Source: Cheilinus undulatus (taxonomy: Eukaryota > Chordata > Actinopteri > Labriformes > Labridae). From it: DNA of 64,000 nucleotides. Numbering within the stretch: position 1 is the first letter of the stretch; each line of letters starts with the position of its first letter. The position numbers were made by a program, and so were the translations under genes. Where the stretch lies: contig NC_054866.1 of assembly GCF_018320785.1 (NCBI RefSeq), forward strand, positions 39,099,000-39,162,999, in the 5' to 3' direction. Below the pieces are notes generated by a model that was not told where the DNA came from, ran no database searches, and saw only the letters and a program-made list of their open reading frames with translations. This document shows, piece after piece, positions 37,027 through 48,425 of the stretch.

Positions 37027-39384
37027 TTTGCATGTGTGCTATCTGTTAAAGACACAGTGAATGAAACATGTTACAACATTTTGAGCAGAGATGCAGAGTG
37101 TAACTTACATTTTTTTCCCGGGAAAACAGAACAGCATATCAATAGAGGAACATTGTGAGAAAACCCCAAACTTTGCAAGACACTTTTTTCACAAATACTC
37201 ATCAAAGACAATATGCACGTTAAATGTACCCTCATGGTAACATTATATTATAAAGGACACCTCTCTCACCTAAGAAAGTCTCCATCAGTCAGAGGAGTAG
37301 GCCAAACTTTATACTTCTGTTTCTCTCATGACAAACACTCTCAGGGATGTTCTGCCCTCATCCTAGGGGTTTGGCCAAACTCAGATGTTGTGACTCAGGT
37401 CTTGATTTCTCCAGACAGATGTTATTTTCACGCTATCCTCATCAAGCAGTAAGTTTGACAAACATCAGATTTCAGTGGGGACAGCTGACACTATGAAATC
37501 TAATTGAAGTTCAACTTTAGTGTGCTGGATAGCTGTTGTTTCACAATGTATGCAATATGCACAACCTGTTTTGATCAACATAGCTGCTACAGAAAGAGGC
37601 CAAATCAACAATGTAGAGCATCTAAGAGTAAAACAATGAACCTGGAAAACTATTACCTGAACCCAAACCTAATCCTTTTTCTTTTAACAACAAAAACCTT
37701 CTTCCACAGCTCTTTTTCTCTTTCTCCGGGAATGCATGATATTATTGGTATGATATCAGCAGACATGAAAATTTCTGCTGACATTTACATCAGATGTTTT
37801 GGATATAAAAAAATGCCTACATCAGCTGTTAGTATTTGTTGAACAAACAAATGGCTGAAGTCTTTTTCTTTAGTCACTATTGCTCCCTACACTTTGAGAA
37901 ACCCAGGTTTTAGTTCTGAACAACATTTGTCTATTTGTATTGGCTAAAAATAATTTGTAAATATCAGCATATCTTATATAAAAAATCCAATATTATGAAT
38001 CCCTTCTTTTCTCCAAATAATGTCCATGATTGTTGCAGCTGAAACAACTCAAAATGCATCTGTTATACATCTTAGCCTTGAGGATGACATATGATTGAGT
38101 ATTACCAAATTATTTATATGACTATTTCAGCTGTCTGTATCTTCTACTGGACTTATGAAAATATTATGAACTACATTTTTCATTACTTTCATGTGAAACC
38201 GTTTTTAAAAGTTCTATATAAAGTTTATTTACACTGACAATCAGGTTTACCATTAAAGAACTGCTAAGTTACTAAATAGGCCTACTAGCTATTAACTTTA
38301 ATTTAAAACGTTTAGACTCACTAAATAAAAATGAACAAATAACTTTGGTATCTAATCAGCAGTAATGATATAATTTTCCATTAAGATACAATATGTAAAG
38401 TACAATTTTAAAAGCAGGCACTATATATATATTTTTTATCATTCAGCATATCCACTTCAATTAGTGATTAATACAGTTAGCCATTCAAGACTGCAAGCCA
38501 GCATAATCCTGACATTCAGGAAAAGAGTAATTTTTTTAACAAAAACTTTTGATTAATTTGTGGTAGCCTTTTAGATAAAACTAAAAATTACGATAATATG
38601 AATCACACTGGGGCATTAGGAAACAAGTTACCTAAACAGCTCATTAAGTAGTGTTAGCAGTTAGCTTGCTAGCGAATAAAGTTATGCTAACCTGAGGGTG
38701 ACCGTTAATATGTTTGTTGTCAGTTACTTAAACTTTCTGTCGACGTGAAGAAAAGTTATCGTCTCTCTGAAGTTACGTTTCTGTCCTACTGACTAAGGTA
38801 AGCTCAGTGATCACTGTTGTTGGGTGTGCTTATTAAAATAAGATTAATCTATCCACTCGCTAGCTTAGGTGGGTTTCTGTCCGATAGCTGGTGTTTGGTG
38901 CTAATAGGGCAATGCTATCACAAGAGGGCTTGCTGATGTTGGACATTTAGGGGACAAACTTTGCAGCAGTGACACTTGATGGTGAAATGCTTTTAAACAG
39001 CAGAAATAGTTGGAAACAAACATTTTAGATGTGCATTTTCAATTTAACTGAATTTTTGGGATGTCAGTAAACCCTTTTGAAACGATTTAAGGGTGTTATG
39101 TATAGATCATAGTTTTAGTCTGCTGACTTAATCTATGATCTTAAAGTTTCTAACAGCATACATAAATTTTGTTTTAAAAAATCTTGATGAGATTAGAAAT
39201 ATCTTTTACAAGAGTGTCCTAGTCGAGACAAAGACTCTCGATAAATGGGTGTTAGAATGAAAAGTACAAACTACTCCACCATATTCAACACACCTGATGC
39301 AACATGAGTTTAAAAAAGGCTGTAACTTAATAATCCCCTCATAGAAATGGTGGTTGGGTTTTTTTTTTCCTGTCACACCTTGCA
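37027..39384. other. Intergenic DNA, no gene recognised
   Basis: Upstream side of the minus-strand odorant receptor gene, which includes its promoter. Only short, homology-free open frames are present (for example 37213-37452 and 37504-37842, plus). No clear repeat family was recognised. Confidence 0.5.
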
Positions 39385-39905
39385 AAGGTGGAAAAAAGCA
39401 CCAGACTATTATACTGAAGTAAAATTACAGTTAGCCTACTTTGGGTAAAATTTACGTTGGTAGAAGTAAAAGAACTTCTGCCCAAGTAAAAGTTAAAAAT
39501 TAGTCATTTAAAGTTTACTTAAAGTACTGAGTAGCTACTTTTGACACCAAGGGGGATTTCACAATGAAATTCCTGAGATCATATTTGTGCAGTAAATACT
39601 AAAGGATGTGTGTCTCCAGCCAGGTTGTTTATTTTATTGTGTGACTTAACTCAAAGTAAAATGTGCTGCAACTGGCAGTTTCCTGTTGCTGGTAGGAAGC
39701 TTGAACCTGATGGTTTCTGTTTTTAGTGTACATTTTATTTACTCAGTACTTGATGATTTTTCAAATGTAATGAAGATGTACAACACTTCCCCCAAAATAT
39801 ACTGTGAAAGCTGAGATTTTGAAAAGCAATCAAATAAGAGCTAGTACACAAAAAAAGCTACTCAATTACAGTGAATAAATTTAACTTGTTACTTTTCTCT
39901 CCTGC
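39385..39905. repeat. Dispersed fish repeat, probably a hAT-type non-autonomous element
   Basis: The left end has the characteristic chain of AAGTA-AAA motifs (GAAGTAAAATTACAG, GTAGAAGTAAAAGAAC, CCAAGTAAAAGTTAAA, TTACTTAAAGTACTGAGTA). The right end shows the reverse type (GCTACTCAATTACAGTGA, TTAACTTGTTACTTTTCTC). This arrangement is common in fish non-autonomous hAT-like repeats. There is no coding frame. Family assignment is from memory. Confidence 0.55.
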
Positions 39906-41454
39906 TGTAAGTTGTTAGTACATGTATCACAGGAATTCAAAGATATGCATGAAAAATACCCTTCAATTAATAGCATATGGATGCTTACAACTTTTGGGCA
40001 TTAAGCCTACTAATTGTTGCCAGTAATAAAATTTTAACTTAAACATAACACAGTTCTCCTAATGTTGATGGAAAATGTTTTAAACATTTTAAATATTTAT
40101 TAAAAATATATGTATATATACTATAGACTATGAGTTCATGTGAAAAAGTGCAGCAGATGCTGGGCTGAACATTCATAAAAACTCTGAACTGGTTATGGTT
40201 TTGGAAACACGATACGGCTGAGGCACAGATGAGGCAACCTCACTGGTGGCTGCAAAATGTCCCCTAATAGCTTTCCCATTTTTGCTGATGCACACCAGTT
40301 TCCAAGTCACTTAACTGAACTATTTTCCAGCTGGATTGGGAGCCCTCATATTGATTTTTGGCCCTGCATTAATCCTGCTGAGTGGGCATTTTAAAGTCAC
40401 CTGCGTTAGATATTCCAGCTTTGTCTTGTACTGTGCAGTTTGGGAACAGTTGTGCAAAGTGTTTTGGCAGTGTCCCCAAATGCTTGTAACTTTGGTACGA
40501 CTGTGGTTGACTGAGTTTTTAAAGTGCAGGTGTTGAGTCCTTCACTGCAGGAGTAACAAGAGAGATTTGAATCACAGGAAAAGGCATTCAAAAAAAGATA
40601 TCCCACTTTACATTGGGGAGAGTTTGTCTGTCAAGAGCAAAATCAGTGAGCAGTTTGCAATGAGAGGCCACAGTCTCTGATCTCTGCTTTATGTCTTCTC
40701 TGCCTTCAGCTTTTTATATGTGCTGAGTGCTAAGCTCTTTATTGCCTTATCTTTGTTGATTGTAAAGGTTAATGCATTGTTCAGCCTTGAGCTGAATTTT
40801 TAGTCACAATTTATAATCATGAAAGTTATGCAAGTAGTAAAGGAGAGTTTATTTCAGCCTTTTCAAAGCTTCAGTACACCATGGCCCAATATGATAGCTG
40901 AAAATTTTAAGTGGGCCTGCAAAAACCCGCATACAACCACAACATGACACTTTAAGTGTGCAATTACAAAGTGCAGTTAATTAGCAGGTACCATTTATAT
41001 TGTTTTGATCTGGCATCTGCAAACTTCCAAGTTTTCTTTTCTTATATTGATCTCTTTAAACATACTTTTTGATTCTGCAAACTCTGTTCTAGTAATGATT
41101 AGGCTTTCAGCAGTTATTTCAACATGAATTCGCTGACACCAGTTCTGTAAATCAGACAAGTGATAGAAAGGTATCATGTCAGTTCAAATGTTTGGCTGTT
41201 TTTTCAGTTCTGGGACTAATTTTGCCTAAAAGTATTAACCTATGATCAGGTATCTTATGATCATTTAAAACATACTTGTTATTTTGAAAATTATATTGTA
41301 GGTTGTATGTAGTGTAAAAGACTTCTACAGTCCACTTGCAGTACCTCTAAGGCCCTCTAAGGAGCTTTGGCCCACACTTTGGGAAGCATTGATCTAAAGT
41401 TTGATAAATAAAGGAAACCCGTTTCATTCACATTCTTGATGCATTGGATTCTTC

Positions 41455-42180
41455 CCAACAGGAAGTCCATCTCAATTTCAAAATGAGGCATTTTGATGGT
41501 GCCAAATGACTTTAACCTCTTATAACTTCTGTATACAGTATTCTGTGATCTTCTACTCTTTCTGGCAAGACAACAATATCACACTGCACACGACCACATG
41601 CAAACATCCCATCATAGCACCCTCTACTCCCGACAGGAAGTGACAAAAATGGTTAATTTCTTTATTCCTCTTACTGTGCTGAACCTATCAAGCTCAGATT
41701 TTTCAACGGAAGTCCTCAATAATTGTCCACAACACTAACATGTTTCATCAATGTATGATCAAGGTCTGCCCCTCTAAACATTCAAAGGATTATTTTATCA
41801 TTTTTGCTGTAGCACTCCCTACTGGCAACAGGAAGTGACACAGTTGGGACAGTTCTTTGTTTCTGCTATTACTGAGTTGAACCTAGCAAGCTCAGATTTT
41901 ATAATAATAATAATAATAATAATATCTTGAATTTATATAGCGCCTTTCAAGAAACCCAAGGACGCTTTACAGGAAAAAGGAAGGCCTCAATATTTGTCCA
42001 CAACACTGACATGTCTTATTAAAGGATGCCTTACTGCCAATGGTTGTTAATTTCACAGGAAGTTGGCCTAAATCTGATCTGAAACATTTGATTTGCATCA
42101 AATTTCACATGTGCTATCAAGGTCTGCCCCTTTATACATTTAATTTCATGGTTTTGCAGCAGCGGCATCTACTGTAAGAT
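41455..42180. repeat. Degenerate tandem repeat (unit about 190-300 bp) with a small insertion
   Basis: Shared segments in order are: GCACCCTCTACTCCCGACAG (41618) / GCACTCCCTACTGGCAACAG (41813), GGAAGTGACA (41635 / 41829), GAACCTATCAAGCTCAGATT / GAACCTAGCAAGCTCAGATT, GTCCTCAATAATTGTCCACA / GGCCTCAATATTTGTCCACA, and ATCAAGGTCTGCCCCT (41757 / 42117). Unit 2 carries an extra AAT microsatellite plus a TTTATATAGCGCCTTTCAAG block (about 41900-41975) that is absent from unit 1. Confidence 0.7.
41900..41976. repeat. AAT microsatellite with a short SINE/LINE-like tail inserted in the tandem repeat
   Basis: About eight AAT units (41901-41925) are followed by ATCTTGAATTTATATAGCGC and CTTTCAAGAAACCCAAGGAC, a sequence type frequent at the 3' ends of fish retroposons (tail on the left, so the insertion is on the minus strand). 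A related TTTATTTATATAGCAGTTTT block occurs at about 54467. Confidence 0.5.
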
Positions 42181-43940
42181 ACCAATAGCAACTCTTGCAT
42201 AGTGTGTCCCATCGTCTTTGTATTTTTCACAGTAAATATTATTATTATTTGTTATTATTACAGTCTAGACCTGCCCTCTTTGTAAAGTGTCTTGAGGTAA
42301 CTTTGGTTGTGAATTGGTGCTATACAAACAAAGACTGATTGATAGAGTTACACCATGTTGAGGATTGTTTAAAAACTTGCCACCCAATGGCCACACTTGG
42401 TTTAATTGGTGTCAGTGTTTGGTTTTCTGTCATGATGGTTATGGCAGATAGATACGTGTTGAAAATTAAGTTGTCCAGCACATTAAGCAGGACAAATGCT
42501 TCATTTTGAAATAACTTGAGACAGCATGCTACAAGCACAGGAGTAGGGAACATGCTGAACAATAAATGTGCTGCCTGAAATCTAAAAATGTGGGTGATAA
42601 TCATACCCAATGAATATGTATTAGTGCTCATTTCATGTTTTTTTCAAAACCAAGAAGGCCTGCTTCACATGCATAAACATCGTTGGTTGTTGTCAGACTC
42701 ATGACAGGTTCATGTTTGAGTCTGGGTTAAGGACACTGCATTTGGTCATGGACATATTTCATGGATTCAGAGGGAGGGGGAATGTTGACAGTCAATGCAA
42801 AGATCAGTGTTGTTCATTTGGGGCTGTTTGAACTCATGTTGCATTTTTTGTACTGGAATTGTTCCTGTTCTACTTTTCCAGTTTGGACTAGATTATACAA
42901 CAATCAAGCACTTAATCATGTTCCTTTATCTCAGGCCAAATCACAAAAACTGATCTCATACTGGGCCTGAATCATAGTTATACAGTTTTATATCTTAGAG
43001 TTTGAACACAGCATGCATTTCCATTAATTCTTTACGAGTGTAATATGTGGTAAGATTGTTTCATTTGTTGTCAGCCAAAAAGGATTTATTAGAAACATAT
43101 CTTGACTGTTTAGATAGTGTTACAGTGTTAAACCTTTTCACTCATACTACTGAAATCTGCAACTAAACTTTGCGTCAGCATTGTTTTGCAGACTATGATG
43201 AAACCAACAGGGTTATTTCTGTAGTTGAAATGACTTGCATGTCAAGCAGTACACTGAGGTACTGTTTAAAATCTCCAGAGCTCACGTCTCATATCCCCTG
43301 CTTGGTCATTAACAAGCTGATGCTGGCTGATCATTAACATGAAGCTCCAGAGTCCTGAAAGTTTCATGTGTTTGGCAAGCAAGTTGACTCTGCTGAGAGC
43401 AGCTACGGAGGGGCTCGCCTCCCCTTTACGTAACTTCTACGTCAGTAATCAGGACTGTGGTGGATCAGAACAAACACAGTGGCTAGAACAAACTTTCTGT
43501 GACTTAACCTACCAAATGTCACCTTAGCAAACTAGTTTTATAGAGGCTATAAAGCTGAATGAATGCCATTGCAAAACACTTTTTAGCGGCTGTAATAGAG
43601 AACTAATAATAGGAAAAAGATTGACTAAAAGAGAAAAGATGTTTGAAGTTAAACAATGAAAAAAGGTCAGACGAATATGTTTTGAAGAGGACACATATTT
43701 AATACCAAGAAATGTGGCAGTGCCATGTTTGTATAATACCATTCTTTAAAAAGGTCATACCTGTGTACCATTCAGGATCATGATATGATATAGAGTATTA
43801 TTGTTCTATGTCTTGCACAGGTTGGCAAATAGACAAATGCCTAGAAAACTTTCTAGTATGATGTTTGACAGTCAGTTAGTGCCTGATAGATGTTGATATA
43901 TCAGGGAAAATGCTTTATTCAGTTTTTATTTATTTATGTA

Positions 43941-44114
43941 TTTTTTTAAGATTTATTTTTGGGTCTTTTTGTGCCTTTAGTAGCTAGAGGAGGATAGTGG
44001 ATAGACTTGGAAACAGGGAGAGACATGCAGCAAAGGGCCACAGGCCTGATCCAAACCCGGGCCGCCAGCGTACATGGGTAGAATCCCAAACCACTGGGCC
44101 ATCTGCGTGCCCCC
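43941..44114 (-). mobile_element. SINE-like repeat, copy 1 (minus orientation)
   Basis: Runs from TTTTTTTAAGATTTATTTTT to CTGGGCCATCTGCGTGCCCC. The pattern (T-rich tail, TGCCTTTA, GACAGTGG-type block, ATGCAGCAAAGGGCCACAGG, GAnCCnAACCCGGGCCG, final CCACTGGGCCAT) is a widespread fish repeat. The right end, read on the minus strand, resembles a tRNA-derived promoter head. Confidence 0.65.
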
Positions 44115-44572
44115 TTTCAGTTTTTTTTTTTTATACATTTTTAAATTGGAAGCTCTGAAAGGAGGTTATCATTCTGGAAAACTGAGTTCTTATTTAAAAC
44201 ATGGAGCATGTTGAACAGTGGAAGATCCCTTACACTAGGTTTGTTCCTATCAACTAGTTTCACTGCTGATTAAAAGCAAATTTAAATCCAGACTAGCCAA
44301 CTGCTCTTAGGTTAAGAAAACACTCAAAAAATTTCATATCAAGCACAGTTTATTTCACATTGTTAAATGCAAGGTTGCAGTCTCTGCTGGTAAAAAATGT
44401 CAAATTGGTTTGCTAAGTGTGAAAAGTGCTATAACCAACAGCCTTCGGTTCTCCTTGGAGGTAAACGTCCACATATGCTTCTTAAATACTGCTCTGGTTT
44501 TATTAGAGCCAGTTTAATCTGAAACAGCCCATATACAACTTCTCCATATTTCTAGATCAAAATACTGCCAAA

Positions 44573-44776
44573 GGGGTGCCAATGGCCGAGCACTTAGGGG
44601 ACACACCCTGTATTATTGAGGCAACAGTCCACCAAGCAGGCAGCCAGGGTTTTTGTCCAACCTATGGCTCCTTTCCCATGTCATTCCCCACTTTCTCATC
44701 TATGTTTCTGACTTTATCCACTGCTGTCCTCTATAATAAAGGCATAGAAATCCCAATAATAAAACGATTTAAAAAG
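44573..44776 (+). mobile_element. SINE-like repeat, copy 2 (plus orientation)
   Basis: Starts GGGGTGCCAATGGCCGAGCA, where TGGCCGAGCACTTAGG resembles an RNA polymerase III A box. It continues through CCCATGTCATTCCCCACTTT and ends ATAATAAAGGCATAGAAATC then an A-rich tail. It is the reverse complement family of copy 1 at 43941-44114. Confidence 0.65.
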
Positions 44777-44944
44777 TAGTATCAAGGCATGGCTCTGCTA
44801 ATTCTTAAAAAAAGCCAAACCCCTTCATGCAATGTGATGCTATTCATCCTCATAGCTGGCATACTCGCAGTAAAGGATTATTTCAGTGTGGAAGTAGCTA
44901 GCCATTGGCAGGAGGTACAGCAGTGGCCAGCTGCTTATACACAA

Positions 44945-45110
44945 TAATGGCAGGGTTGCACAGTATTGGATTTTTGACGATATCTGATATGCCAATCAGG
45001 AGTGAGCTGATCCTGATCGCGTGTATTGAGGCTGAAATTAACATTTTTTATTTGATTGGCGATTGGCAGGTTGATCAGATCAGCCTAGCCGATCTCAGCC
45101 ATCGTACATG
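44945..45110. repeat. Degenerate dispersed repeat with GAT-rich palindromic blocks
   Basis: Contains ATTTTTGACGATATCTGATA, CAGGAGTGAGCTGATCCTGA and GATTGGCGATTGGCAGGTTG followed by GATCAGATCAGC. It resembles fish repeats built on GATATCGG-type blocks. No ends or coding frame were identified. Confidence 0.3.
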
Positions 45111-45790
45111 GAGTACATATCTCATGGTACATCCATAATGCCAATATTTCCAGAAAAAACAAGTGAAGTGGAAAGAAAAAAATAATAAATTGATAAGTGC
45201 ATAGAATGGTTCATTACTGTCTAAGATGTAACTTAATGCTGTGTTGGAGGCTTTCATGATGCTGGTCATTATTGTAAGGATTTATAGAGGAAATATTGAT
45301 TATGTGTGCTCACTCTGTTAGTGTTAAGGATTTTGTCTATAATTTCTGGCTGATCTTCATCTTTTAGAACATGTGGTTTGTATCTCATCTAATGTTAACT
45401 TGTATGTTAACAGTATGCAGTATGCAGCTGTTTTGCTTTTCGTGTTGATGAAAATATTCCTACAGCCAGTTTTGTGCTATATAAAAAAAGCAAAAGATAA
45501 CTTCAAGATAACTTTTTGGGGATTAATTTTAGATGTTTCTAACATTTTTTAAAATCTAAATAGTTAATTTTTATAGTGATATGTAAAGGAAATTTCAAAT
45601 TTTTCTTAAAGATCTATAACGTCCTTAACTAATACTAACCCCGTTTTCCATGCAAATACACTCACATACGCACATACCCATCTGAGCAAGCGAGGGAGAG
45701 AGGGATCTAGACGTAAGGTCTGTCCTTCTGGCCTCTCTCTGATAAAGCCAAATACGCACATTTGCAGGCCGAGTCAACAGATCAATGCCT

Positions 45791-45825
45791 TTACGTAATG
45801 ACACGGTTTCTGGGCCTTATAAATA
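45791..45825 (+). promoter_or_regulatory. Core promoter of the first DIABLO paralogue: TTACGTAA site plus TATA box
   Basis: TTACGTAA at 45791-45798 is a perfect palindromic bZIP site (PAR-bZIP/NFIL3/C/EBP-ATF type). TATAAATA at 45818-45825 follows 19 bases later. The likely transcription start is about 45848-45855, giving a 5' UTR of about 175 bases to the ATG at 46028. The second paralogue has neither element. Confidence 0.6.
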
Positions 45826-46027
45826 CCAACAGGGATTTCAGTTGACCATCATTGAGCAGACCGCAAGATCACAAGCAGCAAAAACAGTATTCTGCTACTT
45901 TTACAAAGGCTGTTAAACTGTGAAAGGACCTGATTGTAGTTCAAACTGCAAAAAGAAGAAAACGACTGTCAGCAACTTTTTCTCACATAGCGCATAGACT
46001 CAGTCTGAGTGCAGCAAAATCTGCAAA

Positions 46028-47492
46028 ATGCAAGCCATTCGACAATGTTCAATGTGTGCCAGCAGCGCTGCTGGAGGACTTCTGAGAAACCAGGCAGACT
46101 TTTCATTTCTGCGGACAAACAAGAGCATGCTCAGGAGGGGAGCCACCTGTGTCCGCTTCATAAGGTAGGTTATTCTTCTAAAAATGTTCTTAATTTTTTA
46201 GGATGTTTGGTAACTTCAAATCCTAGGCTTTAACTTTAAGAGAGCTGTTATTGAGCTGACAGACTAATCCATTTCCTGCATCTTATTTTCTGCAGCATTT
46301 CTGAGAGTGGACAATTCAGCAGCACAACACCTGAAGTGCAAAAGATGGGCGAACAGACAAATACTGCAACCAAGGGCTATACATCTTCAAGCGTTGCCAG
46401 TGGGCTCAACTCTCTCCCCTTCTCACAGGTTGGTCATATTCCTACAGCTATATCTACAAAAAGAACAACTCTTTTAGTTTTTCAAATAAAGATGTTAAAT
46501 TGTTGAATTTCTCCCCTTGTATGCAGCATGTGGAGAACCTCTCTCACGACTCCCTGATCAGAAGAGCGGCCTCAGTGGCAACAGATGGTTCAAATACTTT
46601 CCTCTCACAGTCCTCCTTGGCTCTCATCGATGCCCTCACTGCCTATTCAAAGGTAGGCTGGATGTTATGTTATGGGCATTGAGTCTGCTGAATTAAAGCT
46701 TCTGTGAGTTTATTTTTTCAGAAATAACTGGCACTGTCCCTGACTGTCTGCCCTGTCTTTGTTTGCAGGCTGTACTCACTCGCATTGCTTTCCAAAGACG
46801 CTACTTGGCCACGCTGGGAAAACTGACCCCAGCAGAGGAGGATTCACTCCTGGAGGTGATCAATGTCCAGCGTGCAGAGGTATGTTATTGCTGTCGGTTA
46901 AAGACAAAAAAAGTACAATAGCACTGTGTTGATTTATGCTTTTTTTTTTAATCTGAAAAGAAGTTGTTTATATGAGACTGATCCATGTTTTGTTTTGACA
47001 GGCTAGTGACAGGCTGGAGGACTGCAAACGCCTTGAGTCAACCTGGATCAATGCTGTCAACTTGTGCAAAATGGCAGCTGAGGCAGCACACAATTCAGGT
47101 GAGTAATGCCTCTCGTAATAATAATGTGCTCACAGAGAGATTAAAGTTGTATTATCTGCTAGAAGGTGATCAGATCATATTTTATCCTGTTACTTAAAAG
47201 AAAACTGATTCAGTGGACTGAGCTCTTGATAGTTTTTCAGCTTTATCAGCGGTTTGAACAAAATGTATGTTTCCATATGTTTCCAGGAGCTGAACACGCA
47301 TCTATGACAGTGAGGACAAACATTCAGGTGGCCCAGTCGCAGGTGGAGGAGGCTCGTAAACTGTCTGTTGATGCTGACAAGAAGCTGGCTGAGACAAAGG
47401 TCGAGGAGATCCAGAGGATGGCAGAATACGCAGCTTTTAGATGGGATAATGAAGAGCACGAGGTGCATGAGGCCTATCTGAGAGAGGACTGA
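46028..47492 (+). CDS. diablo: DIABLO/Smac paralogue with altered IAP-binding motif, 6 exons, 269 aa
   Basis: DIABLO/Smac is a mitochondrial intermembrane-space protein that, once released, binds IAP proteins through a processed N-terminal AVPI-type tetrapeptide and so promotes caspase activity (family knowledge). Exons: 46028-46164, 46296-46428, 46527-46652, 46769-46879, 47002-47098, 47287-47492; all are GT-AG and in phase. The N-terminus (MQAIRQCSMCASSAAGGLLR) is basic and acid-poor, like a mitochondrial presequence. The helical core is well conserved: [87 protein letters not shown], ending EAYLRED. At the position of the paralogue's CAIPFKQ this protein has NSLPFSQ, so the exposed alanine needed for BIR binding is missing, and the hydrophobic stretch before it is replaced by a polar one. 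Exons 1 and 2 are therefore unlike the second copy. Paralogue letter (a or b) not assigned. Confidence 0.94.
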
Positions 47493-47798
47493 GATAGACG
47501 GAGTAACCAGGAAATCATGCAAACACGAGCGCATGTTTCAACTTTGAAAGCTGTGACCTGTCAACCATTTATTTAACTTTTTGTTCTCATTTCTTTTTGA
47601 GCCCTTAAGTTGTGTTTGTAGCAACAGTATTTTAAAAAAGAGATATTATAATTATGAAAAAAGCCTAATTTATTATTTAAGACTATTTATTTTAAAAGTA
47701 AATGACAGCTGCTTTCTGAGCTTCTGAATAAATGATTATGGGCTGTGGGCTTATCCAACATTGTATCACAGTGTTCTTTATTGTATGGATTTTTGTTG

Positions 47799-47804
47799 AA
47801 TAAA
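47799..47804 (+). terminator. Polyadenylation signal of the first DIABLO paralogue
   Basis: AATAAA lies about 307 bases after the stop codon, in TTGTTGAATAAAAAGTTTC. An earlier AATAAA at about 47727 (CTGAATAAATGATT) could be used as an alternative. Confidence 0.6.
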
Positions 47805-47859
47805 AAGTTTCAAAATGAAATCTACAGTGTGAATCAATGTTTTTTTTCACTATTTTCAT

Positions 47860-48425
47860 AGAGAGGTGTTTCTAAACCTTGACTGGAGTCACCTGTGGTA
47901 AATTAAATTGATTGGACATGATTTGGAAAGGCCCACATCTCTATAGAAGGCCTCACAGCTGACAATGAATATCAGAACAAAAACCAAGCCATGAGGTCTA
48001 AGGAACTGCTCAGAGATAGGATTTTTGCATGGCACAGATCTACTACAAAAAAAATCAGTTGCTCTGAAAGTTCCCAAGAGCACAGTGGCCTCCATAATTC
48101 TGAACTGGAAGAAGTTTGGCACAAACAGGACTCTTCCAAGAGCCCAGCTAAACTGAGCAATCGGGGGTGAGGGGCTTTTTATTAAGAGAGCTGACCAGGA
48201 ACCTGACAGTGGAGATGGGACAAAGTTCCAGAATGACAGCCATCACCGCAGCCCTCCACGTATCTGGGCTGTATGGGGGATCGGCCTGATGGAAGCCCCT
48301 CCTCAGTGCAAAACACAACAAAGCCTGCTTGGCTTTAACATGATTTTTTAAAATCTGATTTAAAGTGTTTGCAAAATACAAATTCAGAGATTGTGAGGGT
48401 GAATGATGAAACTTTTTAGTGTGCT
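47860..48425 (+). mobile_element. Tc1/mariner-like fragment, same family as the outer element at 23215
   Basis: The stretch GACTGGAGTCACCTGTGGTA, AATTGATTGGACATGATTTG and ATCTCTATAGAAGGCCTCAC is the near reverse complement of about 25795-25875 in the outer element. The HTH-region remnant runs to about 48250, then it passes to about 48420 with a deleted middle. It starts about 55 bases beyond the poly(A) signal of the first DIABLO gene. No intact terminal repeats or reading frame. Confidence 0.75.

Noticed and set aside
40860-41400. Possible hAT-like element between TTCAGTACACCATGGCCCAA and CCACACTTTGGGAAGCATTG
   Set aside because: The two ends resemble hAT termini only loosely, and I could not confirm inverted repeats or target duplications.
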